A stretch of DNA of 57,086 nucleotides from Chlorokybus atmophyticus (Eukaryota; Streptophyta; Chlorokybophyceae; Chlorokybales; Chlorokybaceae). The stretch lies in contig RHPI01000385.1 in the NCBI GenBank assembly GCA_009103225.1, positions 407,254 to 464,339 on the forward strand. The letters are read 5' to 3'. This document shows positions 23,736 through 33,162 of the stretch, one piece after another. Each line of letters starts with the position of its first letter. The stretch's first letter is position 1. The position numbers were made by a program, and so were the translations under genes. The notes below the pieces were generated by a model. It worked only from the letters and a program-made list of their open reading frames with translations, had not been told where the DNA came from and did not search any database.

Positions 23736-24927
23736 GTGAGTGAGGTAAGTGTGGTAAGTGGTTACGCATGTGTGGGGAGCAGAGTGTCTGCCCGCACATG
23801 CATGCATTCGTTGTTGGCTTGGTGCACAGTTCAGCGAGTGCCTACTTGACAACTTGACTGATTGCTTGACTGACTGCCTTACTAATTGCTAACTCAATGA
23901 CTGTTTGCACATCATTCTCAACGGCAGTTGCGCTGGCACCTGCCGATCCCCTGCAGCCATGGCTTCGGTCTTACCACACAACTTACAAGACCTGCTACAC
24001 AGCCTCAGCCGCAATCGCTGGCGCTCATTTGCACAGCACTGCGAGCATCCCCGCCCTCCGCCCTGCCTAACCTGCCTGCGCTTGCTGCTGCTGCTACGCT
24101 CTATCCATGGTCTTGCCCTCGGCCTGCACAGCCTGCGTCCTTACCCCTACCGCCTGTTGCACAGGTCTGCTTTGCAGACTCGACTCTACTTGCCCCTTGC
24201 CTGCCCTGCTGCCTCTGCCCCTCCCCTTCCCTCCGCCTTGCACCAGCACTTAGCTAGTGCACATAGGTTACTTATTGCCCTTGCCCTTTAATTGAGCTGC
24301 CATTGCCCGTGTGCTTACTGGTGCTTGTGCTGCCTGTGCGTGTGTTGTGTCAACGTCTGGAAAGCCTATGCACAGTTACACGTGGCAATTGCCTGCACCA
24401 CTGCCGATGTGCTGTGTGCGGCGCTAGGGGTAAGTATTCTGGATATGTTGTGTGCGATGCGATTGGCGCTGTGTTGTACCCATGTGCTTGTTTGTTGAGT
24501 TGTGTTGCCAAGGTTACGAGGTTAATTCAGATATTTTGCTTCCGTATATTTGTATGTAGAGCAGTGATAGTTTGGTCGAGTGTGTGGCAGCACACGATGC
24601 CATTGGGTAAATCACAGGGTTTTCAGCGCGCGCGCGTGTGCTGAACATGCAGCAATCTGCATGTCGACGTGCCGTGTGTGCGAGTAGCAGGCCAGCTGTC
24701 ATGCGCATATCGTTTACTTGACGGGCCAAAAATACGTGCCGGGCTACACATTAGGTGCAATCTCCCTTCACATTCACTGTGCATTATTGGACCGCGATGT
24801 GTCTGTCTCGGCATCATCGCATATAACGCAATTCTGATTTGGATTGGATACAACAAGCGGAGAGTGGGATGGCATTGTATTGCAACTAACATTGCAATCA
24901 AGTTGTGCTTAAGAATTTCGGGTAGAA

Positions 24928-24985
24928 TTCGGGTAAAGTAGAGGCTTATCTCTTTGCAAAGAGATAAGCCTCTACTTTACCCGAA
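24928..24985. repeat. Perfect 58-bp palindrome
   Basis: Two 29-base arms meet with no spacer (centre CTTTG/CAAAG at 24956/24957). An imperfect outer stem continues, with ATCAAGTTGTGCTT on the left opposite AAGCACAGCTTGAT on the right, so a foldback of about 100 bases is possible. This could be a miniature foldback element or a small-RNA hairpin. Confidence 0.95.
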
Positions 24986-25479
24986 AGCACAGCTTGATGA
25001 AGCATGCTTAATATGCTTGCTTTAATTATCATGCGCAATACGCATGGCTGCATGCTGTTAGGCCCTTTTTGTTCCGCCGTGGAGCGAGGGGAGGCAATCA
25101 TGCTGCGGGGCATAACAACAGTGGTTGTGCTAGTTTGGGCATCAACGACATCAGACCCTTCCATGAAGGCAGACGCGGCCCTCGCTCGTAATTGGCATTC
25201 AAATTCATGAATGTATTGCTGGAAAGGTAATAGCGCGATATCGCATTGTGTACATCAATGTACAATAATGTATCATACATCATCGGTAATGCATTATCGT
25301 GTTATGATGATGCATTACACAGTAATTGTTTTTACTTGTAATGCAAAGGTATCAAACATATAGAGCTGCGTTTTGGATTATTAACCTTGCGCATAGTATG
25401 GCTGCCGCACGCTACGATCAATGACATTTACAAGCACATGGATTAAGGAAAAGACCTCGTAAAAGCACTTACTGTGCAA

Positions 25480-25675
25480 ACCGCATGAAATGCCCCCTTC
25501 TTTACATAATTCCCCCTTTTACATAAGCCCCCACACCTTGTTTGTTTGGGGGGGGGCTTGTAATTGAGCCTAATTCTACCGGTAAAACGGCACTTTTACA
25601 CAAGCCCTCCACCCTTTTAGCTTACAAGCGGGCTTATAATAAGGGGGGCTTCTAAACGGGCAAATACGGTACGTT
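25480..25675. mobile_element. C-rich MITE-like element
   Basis: The left side carries GCCCCCTTCTTTACATAA and TTTACATAAGCCCCCACA. The right side carries GGGCTTATAATAAGGGGGGC and CGGGCAAATACGGTA, the approximate inverted complement. Related wording (TACCGCATTTG, AAGCCCCCACC) occurs near 43565-43710, so a small non-coding repeat family is likely. Exact ends and target duplication are not clear. Confidence 0.4.
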
Positions 25676-25826
25676 GTGTTTTAGCAACGCAATAAGCTAT
25701 ACTAGCTTTAGAATTAGAGAAGCTCGGCTATTGTTGCAGCAACTTACCAGTACCTTTTGTTTATCATATGTACTGTAAGCCAATTGAACATGTCAACTCT
25801 TGAGTCTGGTATATGATAATGTCAAG

Positions 25827-26154
25827 TTACGAAATGAGGGGTTTTCACTAGGGCACATTAGCAAATAGCGATGATGGTTGAGGATTTCATATGAATTTAT
25901 GCAACAACTGTAACATTCCCATGCGACATTTCGCGGTGACTATCAAATGTTTCTCATTCGTCCTGTTTTTGCGGCAAAACTTGAGTACTATCCCCCAACG
26001 GGGGATAGTACTCAGAAGCTTTTGAACTCGGGATCTTTGGCTTTCAAGCTCCGACACAAAATGTTACGAAGTAAGGGGTTTCCGTTAGGTCACATCAGCA
26101 AAAGGCAGTGATGGTTGAGGAGGGTTTCATATAAAATAATGCTATAATTGTAAT
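25827..26154. repeat. Diverged direct repeats flanking a hairpin
   Basis: Two copies about 90 bases long (25827-25915 and 26064-26154), by eye around 75-80% alike, share TTACGAA, GATGGTTGAGGA and TTTCATAT in the same order. Between them lies a hairpin at 25982-26014 with 15-base arms (TGAGTACTATCCCCC) and a 3-base loop. The arrangement resembles a small non-autonomous element or a duplicated regulatory block. Confidence 0.7.
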
Positions 26155-26931
26155 ATATAATCCAGCAGACATGGCAGCGAAGCCCACAACGGCAAGTATA
26201 TGGGGAGCAGTTCCTGATGCCAGTGTGAAGGAGCATAGAGTATAGCACCGAAGCGCCAACGACAACGGCAGCAGTGTGCTACATGCCGTGCATGGGACTG
26301 TATGCTGTGCGCCAATGGGTGCAAACCCTAACCTTTACTGCAGCGACGCAAATGCGGCCAACCGGCATAGCGTCAAGACCGAGGGTTGAGGAGGGTGCAG
26401 GGAAGGGAGGAGGGAGGAGTAGTTCAAGTGCTGCTGCTGTCATGACCGCTAGTGCTGCTGCTGCAAATGGGCCGCTAACCATGATGGCGCTGATGCAGGT
26501 AAGCACGACTGTTATGTGTGCATGCATAACAAGCAGCGGGGCATAGAGGTAGGCGTATGAGTGGAGTGGGTAGCTCGGTGGTCGTGTATGCAGCAACAAG
26601 GAGTGTGTTGTGCAAAGTGTTGCACGCGTGGTGTGAATGGGCATACCCCTCTCGCATTTGTCGTACAACTGGAATGGGATCCGGTTCTAAGACTATCTGC
26701 GAGCCCAAACCAGTTCCCGCTGGCGCGGCGCTCCCATTGGCCGGACGAACATTCTGATCCGAGGTCGCAACCCTAAAACCCTCTCGCGAGCTCGTGCATA
26801 AAGTGTGCCGCTGCTGTGTTGGCAGTCGCAGTATAGGACATAGCGTAGGTGGCTTCGGCGGCGGCGGCGGCGGAGGAGGGAGGAGCAGGAGGCGGAGCTG
26901 GTGGACGAGGACAAGGAGGTACTGCTGGCGC

Positions 26932-29098
26932 ATGTCCTTGTTCATGGCGGGGTCTGTGTGCCTCATCGACGGGATGCTAGCTGGATCTTGCGCGCTGCGA
27001 GCGCCGCCGGCTCCCGCAAACAGGTTGCGGCGGCGGCGGAGGAGGCAAAAGGGGTTGCTGCTGCCGCAGCAGCTGGCGGCAAATGACGGCCTGCAGTATA
27101 TATGGCGTGGAGCGCGGCCAGTTATTGCTGAGCGGAGAAGCGACCTGCCCATGCCTGCGGACAGTGAGGTGAGTGGTGTGCTTTTCACTTGGGTCAATCA
27201 CATCAATAGCTGCATGCATGCAGTGACTTCACCCCGCTGAGAAGTATTGGTATATGTGGTATGCCAATACTTCTCATATGTGGTATGCCCACAGCAGGCA
27301 TTGCTTGCGGAAGGTTTTGCAAGTTGGGCCTCGGTGCTGCAGCGCGAAGAATGACTGAAGCGACTGTTGTTTTCGTCATGTTTGCAGCGTTGGAGTAAAG
27401 TGGCGTCCACAAGCGAGAGCGTTTTCTCGACACATGCGTCCCGCATGGCACATGAGCACTCCTCCAAAACTGTTCCCACGACACGCAAGCGCTATGTTGG
27501 TAAGTTGCATGCGATATCCGCAACCATGAGTTAGAAAGGGAGCTCCATTCTGTACGCTAGTTCACACTGACTCTCGTATTCCCTATGTTGCATTCAGACT
27601 GTCGAGCAGCAACTCTGGCAGCTGTTTTGGAAAAGCCTGAGGAGACTGTCGTTTCACTAAGGCGAAGTCCCTCCCCGCTGCTGCCCTCATCCGGCGTTGA
27701 GGTGCATTTGCGGCGCGTTGAAGGCGGGGACGGGGATAGCTCATCCTTGACGCGACGGATGGTTGCCGCTGTTGCAATAGATGCTCCGTCATCGGAGGTG
27801 TGGAGTGCGATGAAGCGCGAGGTGGCTGCCGCCAAAGCCAAGAGGCCAGAGGTTACACTTGGCCCCTTTCGCTGCGTGATGGAGGTGTTGCGAATGGAGG
27901 TGAGTGGCCGGGAGGTGCGTTTCCGCCAAGTGCAAGGAGAGTTTCGTTCCTTGCATGGGAAGTGGAGTCTGGAACCGTCACCCATTGATCCCTGTTCGAC
28001 CGTCCTGAAATGCGCTGTTGAAGTTGTCCTTCCCAACATGCCAGATCCAGACGTGGTACTTGAGAGGGTGAGTACTATCTCTATGTTGTAGAGCAGGGGC
28101 ATACACGGGCATGCATGCTTGCTGTTGCAACAATATTCTAGCAGCAACTTGCAGTATGCTGTGCAAACTCCTGTCTGTTGCGCTGCACACATTGTGGAAC
28201 GAATCATGTATGTAGGTAGTGTATGAAGTCCTGCCCAAGCGTATGCGTGCCATCCGAGATCGCTTGGAGGCTTCCCTCGCAGCAGGCACCAGCTTGAGTC
28301 CTGCACCAGTGCAGGTCAGTGTACTGCCACAAACAGCTCCGATGGCTACCCGAAGAAGGCGGCGAAGGACAGTTGTCACGCGGGGCATTGATGAGTTGGT
28401 TAGTGAGCTGCGCAAGGTCGCTGCAGGACAGGGCCGTCCCGACCGCATGCCGCTCAGGGCAGAGCTGAGGGCAGCTCAGCGGGTTGATCTGGAGAAGCGA
28501 ATTGCTATACATGGAGGCTTTCAGGTACATATAGGATGACCAATTGTTGCAGATGCATGCTGTGCGCGCATGCACACGCACACGTACACATACATGTATT
28601 GTTGATGAGTTTTATGGCATTGGTCGTGTCACTGAATGCGGGACCACTTGCAAGGTTGTTACATGTCGCTTAAGTGTGATTGTCTGCACTCATGTTGTCA
28701 TTCTCTGCTGGTCCTGTTCCTAGGCTAAAGTTATGTGGTGTATGCAGGCTGTGGCAGATATTGCAGGCTTACAGATGTCCTATGCTCGCAAGCCGGCCGG
28801 CTACTGGGACGATTTGGCCAACATCCGATGCGAGCTGCATGAGTTCATCACGCAGACGGGGTCCGAGCCCGGTCTGATGCCCACACGCAACGCGCTGATC
28901 AAGGCCGGTCGCTACGATCTTGCGCGCGCGTACGAGAGGTGGGGCGGCTTGCGCGAACTTGCCGCCATGTTGAAGATGCGCGTGCATCGGCCTCCATCCC
29001 GCCTGCAAGTGTCGCAAGCACGCCGCGCGCTGAAGGCGTCAGAGGCGCTTATTGCAGCCTCACATGCCGCGCGCAGTAAAATTCTGATCAGCGGTTAG
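26932..29098 (+). CDS. Chloroplast START/COQ10-like (polyketide cyclase) domain protein
   Basis: Exons 26932-27168, 27388-27499, 27598-28067, 28216-28524 and 28748-29098 (TAG) join in phase, 492 residues. Exon 1 (MSLFMAGSVCLIDG, then many Arg) is transit-peptide-like; its start is inferred. The middle has the START/SRPBCC hallmarks VAIDAPSSEVW and, later, VVYEVLPKRMRAIRDRLEA. The C-terminal region (MPLRAELRAAQRVDLEKRI, MPTRNALIKAGRYDLARAYE, RWGGLRELAAML) matches the helical domain that follows START in a plant chloroplast family. The family may bind a lipid or isoprenoid; the ligand is unknown. Between VW and the next strand the usual long START core seems replaced by an Ala/Lys-rich stretch, so the pocket may be reduced or an intron boundary may be wrong. 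Confidence 0.75.
27238..27276. repeat. Hairpin with duplicated loop in an intron
   Basis: Arms TGAGAAGTATTGG and its complement. The loop sequence ATATGTGGTATGCC is repeated directly after the hairpin (27277 on). It lies in the intron 27169-27387 of the START-domain gene. Confidence 0.8.
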
Positions 29099-29778
29099 CG
29101 CCCTGCGCGGGTGCGCCATCCCTCCCCCTCCCCCCTGTAGTTTCATCATGATATATGTCTGTGCAGCTGGGCCCTGCGTGGCCCTGAACTGTTGGCACAC
29201 GTTGTATAGATTGTACAGGAGCATATCTGTATATTGAGCAAATATTGTGGCCCGGAGATGAATATGTCTACGGTTGCTGGGAGTACTATGCTGCGCTTTG
29301 CAGAATCGTTGGAGTAGTCTTTCCCTATTCATCAGCAGGCAACGTACAACGTGCAAAGTGACTGGTACTAGGGACTAGCTGAAAAGCACAGCATCAAGTG
29401 TTGTAGTGATTTGCAGTGCCTTGAACTATTGCACTCCGGTTCACCTCATGCACATTTTGGCCCCTCTCTATTTCTTTAACGCTGCACTGTAGTAAGTGAG
29501 GGCCAGTACATAATGCATCAGCATATTGCATACCAAGTGTTTGTTGACGGTCCCTACAACAATCATATATAGTCAAGCCTTGTGCCAGCAAACACCAGCA
29601 TTCTACACGTATAGAACAAGAATTGTTTCAACATGACACTGTGTGCAGTTCATGTTGCCGACTGACCAACCGCAGTCTGTGTACCGGTAATGTACAGCAG
29701 GTTGCAAGACGCAACCTGACAACACACTCTACTGTTACAAGCAGATGGAAACCCCACAGCGTCCTCTTTCATGCAGGA
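29099..29778. other. 3' region between convergent genes
   Basis: About 680 bases between the START-domain and gamma-SNAP stop codons. No gene-like signal beyond the expected 3' UTRs. Confidence 0.7.
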
Positions 29779-31362
29779 TCACGTGAGGTCGTTTTCATCC
29801 ACCCCGTCACCTAGCGTGCTCACTTCCTGCTTCGCTATGTCTCCAATGGGAAGCTTCTTGGCCAACGCAGTGATCTGTAGTCAGAATTGCAAACGGGTCA
29901 GCATTGCAATGTGCACGTGTGCGTGCATGTGCGCATGCGCGTATGTGTGTGTCTGTGCCTGCGTGCTTTCAAGACACATCAGAGTCTGTGATCCCAACGC
30001 TCACATGATGATCGAGATAGTTGAATGCGGGCGTGGTCGCCACTATCTTCTTCACCGCCTCCTTATCTCCCTCCTTGTACGCATCAATCAACCTCTCTGC
30101 CGCTATGCACTGCTCCGAGCTGGCGAATGCAGGTATGTCCGCCACATCATTGAACCCGAGCTCCGCTTGACGCACGTCCCCTGTCGAGAGCCACACGACG
30201 ACCGCGGAGAGGTACGCGCGGCACTGGGACGCCGTCGCATTCGCACGCTGACAAGCAAGACCGTGACGCAAGAGCACCGCAGCGGCCTCGGATGAACGAC
30301 CGAGCTTTAAGAGAGCACGCACGCAGGCCTGGAAAGCCTCTGTGGCCTACACAACAACAATAACAACAGTGTGTGTTTGTGCCGTCTTCTGCACTTGAGC
30401 ACTACTGCACATCACTTGGCAGCTGCAGTGCACACAACACAGTACTAGTCGCTTGACATGAGACTGCAATGCAGCACTTGCAAAACAACTCAGCACAAGC
30501 GTAGCTTACGTAGCACGCGGGATCAGAAGCAACTCATGCTAAGCAATGCGATGCTTCTGTTGTCCAAATGCGCTGCATTTGGACAACAGAAGCATAGCAT
30601 TGCACTCGTGCTTTGCCTAGTGGTACACACACACACCTATGCTTTCTATGCAATGCATTTACTTACACAATGCGCAGCAAAGGCGAAAGCAACACACGTC
30701 TTTGCGATTCATTCCACCTTGATCAAGTCAATGAGAGATCAACCAAGAGGAGCGCCTCCTTACGCACAAACAGTACCAGAGTGGCATTCTTGCTTATTTC
30801 TTATACTTTAAGAAATAAGCAAGAATGGTGTAAGCTATAAATTGTGTGCTTGTGTGCTTGTGTGCTTGTGTATGTTCACCTGTCCCTCTTTGCCCTCCTC
30901 CTCATAGGCCTCGCAGGCATCAAGTAGCAGAAGGACGGCCTCGGCGGGATCGTTGTCCAGAACGGCCTTGCCTGTACGGGCGAGGGTGTCAGCGGCACGC
31001 TCCCCCCTGCCAGCCTCCCTGAACAGCTCCGCCGCCCTCCTGGCCAGCTCTGAGGCGGTGCTGTCGGTGGAGGAGGAGAAGGTGGAGGTGGAGGAGGCGG
31101 CGATGGAGGCAGCGGACTCCAGCTGTCCCGCCGCCGTGTAGGGCGACTTGAGGCGCTCGTGGGCGTGGGCGGCCTTCTCGTGGGCGGCGCGGGCGGCGGG
31201 GAGGTCCTTGGCAGCACGGAAGAGCGCCGCCGCACGCTCGTAAAGCGGGGCCGCCTCCGCCCAGTCGGGCGTCCACCTCGTCAGCGACAGCGACGAGGCC
31301 TTGTCGGCCTTCTTCAGCAACGCAGCCGCCTCCTTACCCTTGGCCGCCGCCGCCGCCTCCAT
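29779..31362 (-). CDS. Gamma-SNAP (soluble NSF attachment protein gamma)
   Basis: Three exons in phase: 31362-30880, 30346-30005 and 29874-29779 (TGA), 306 residues, the normal length. A TPR-like helical array is visible: LTRWTPDWAEAAPLYERAA, AARAAHEKAAHAHERLKSPY, AADTLARTGKAVLDNDPAEA, EAFQACVRALLKLGR, then NATASQCRAYLSAVVVWL and LIDAYKEGDKEAVKKIVA. The end ITALAKKLPIGDIAKQE matches the conserved C-terminus of gamma-SNAP that contacts and stimulates the NSF ATPase. Its role is SNARE complex disassembly on membranes. The start MEAAAAAKGKEAAALLKKA is the first Met in frame. The gene is divergent from the GBP-type GTPase, with 108 bases between start codons. Confidence 0.93.
30543..30603. repeat. 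Near-perfect hairpin in gamma-SNAP intron 1
   Basis: Arms of 29 bases (GCAATGCGATGCTTCTGTTG and onward) with one mismatch and a 3-base loop. The arm length and single mismatch are small-RNA-precursor-like, but the loop is very short. Confidence 0.93.
30785..30827. repeat. Perfect hairpin in gamma-SNAP intron 1
   Basis: Nineteen-base perfect arms (CATTCTTGCTTATTTCTTA) around the 5-base loop TACTT, 180 bases from the other hairpin in the same intron. On the gene strand it comes first, soon after the donor and a CTTGTGTG tandem repeat (about 30845-30872). Confidence 0.95.
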
Positions 31363-31470
31363 GTTATCGCCGTGCTCCTCCTCGTCGCCGTCGTTGCTTT
31401 CGCTAGCAGCATAGTTGTGCTCCTCGTTGGCGTCAACAGCGTTGACCGTCGTGGGGGCGGGCGCCCACCC
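31363..31470. promoter_or_regulatory. Compact divergent promoter, gamma-SNAP / GBP
   Basis: Only 107 bases lie between the two inferred start codons, so both 5' UTRs and core promoters must overlap or extend into coding DNA, unless one start lies further upstream. GC-rich, no clear TATA box. Confidence 0.45.
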
Positions 31471-33131
31471 ATGTCGAAGGCGGCGGCGGCCATGTTCAGG
31501 AGGGTCAGGCCAGCGACATCAACGCAACGATCAGCCACACAGCTATCCGCACAGCCATCGCCGCTTGCTGTGTTGGTCTTCCTGCTCGTTGTCAACGTTA
31601 CCTTCACTGCTGCTGCTTCCATCAACAGCTTCCCACATAGACCGTAAGTACATTGTGCATTGGGCCAACAACATCCACTACCAACAAGTACATGTGCAAG
31701 TACAATGCCTACATGTACTATCAACAGTTACAAGTACAAGTACAAGTGCAATCACATTGCAAACATCACGAGTTCATACACGTGTGCAATGCTCACAGCC
31801 ACAATTGAACTACAAGCACATGCCGATGGTGATGACGTGACAGCGTTGCCGGCTGGTATTGTAAGCATACATGCTTGAAGTCATCCCTTGACTGTTGCTG
31901 TGGAGTTTCAAGATCCAACACACAACAGCATTGGTATGTCGCATACGAACGTGGGGCACCAACACCAACACCAACAGGGTGGAGCTTGTGAGGCCTGCCG
32001 GCACGCACACGAAGCTCGAGACGGTGGCGGAGGGCATCGAGTTGCTGGCGTCGCTGCCGGGACCCGTCGCGCCCGTCGCCGTCGTTGGACCGTACCGCAG
32101 CGGCAAGCTGTGTGATGTGTGACGAGTGTGTGTTGTGACCAGTCTGCGTGATCGTGAGTGCGCGGGCGCGTGTGAGAGATACATGTGTGTTCTGTTCTGC
32201 TTGCTCTAAGCGGCAACGTCTCATGCAGGCAAAAGTTTCCTGCTCAACCAGCTTCTTGGCCTCCCCTGCGATGAAGGTGAGGAATTCGCGCGCGCGCGTG
32301 CACACATGCATTGGTCGTATACGTGCAATCTTGCGCAAGCGCGCATGCGAGTGCATGCTTGTGGGTGCGCATTCGCGCACACGTGTGCATGCGCACGTGC
32401 GTGCACGCACATGTATTCACAAAACGCCCATTGGCACGCGTGCATGCTGGATAAGTCAATGTGAGCATGTGAAACGTACCAACATACCAATCAGCCAGCA
32501 CACTCAATCATGGTAGTTCTGCATGCAACACCAAGTAGACGCTCTGCCGTGACAGGCTTTGGCGTGGGACACATGCGAGACACAAAAACCAAAGGTACGA
32601 TACCGACCCAACAACGTGTGCGCTACGTGAGGGTTGTTTGGGTAACGCACTCGCAAGCACACACGCACGCACAGAGGCACTCACGCAGGCACTCACCCAC
32701 CCACCCACCCACTCACACCCACCCACACGCACGCACACTGGTACACACGCTTCCCTCAGGCATGTGGTTGTGGGGCGAGCCGCGTACATCCCCATCCCAC
32801 CCTTCCGTCTCAGTAATGTACCTCGACACGGAAGGGTTCGAGTCGGCGGGTCGCGCGGGCGCCTACGACGAGCGCGTGTTCGCTCTGGCCGCCGCGACCG
32901 CGTCCGTCCTGGTGTACAACCTACCGGAGGCCGTGAGGGAGGCCGACGTCGCGAGGATGGCGCTGGCGGTGGAGCTGGCGGAGGAGTTCCATAGGAGGGC
33001 GGCCATCGCGCAGAGTGAAGAGGAACAACAGCTGCCGGTGCCGGCGTTTAGACCGGCGACGCTTGTTTGGCTCATACAACGGGACTTGTAAGTGGAGGGC
33101 GTTGTGTGTGCGACAGAGGTTGAGTTGTGTG

Positions 33132-33162
<31 letters not shown>

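Larger units (their letters stand above)
22925..26931. other. Gene-poor 4-kb region with repeats and palindromes
   Basis: No recognised gene between ERA and the START-domain gene. Contents: degenerate TTGACTGA words near 23840-23900; a Met-rich open frame at 23574-23735; Pro/Leu-rich open frames at 23905-24291 judged to be composition effects; a large palindrome (24928-24985); an AT-rich section with a C-rich MITE-like element (about 25480-25675); direct repeats with a hairpin (25827-26154); telobox-like words (26323-26332, 26771-26782). A possible leader exon with donor at 26499 reads MTASAAAANGPLTMMALMQ. Confidence 0.6.

Noticed and set aside
23905-24291. 128-residue Leu/Pro/His/Ser-rich ORF
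   Set aside because: Neighbouring frames are equally open and equally biased; no homology, no exon context.
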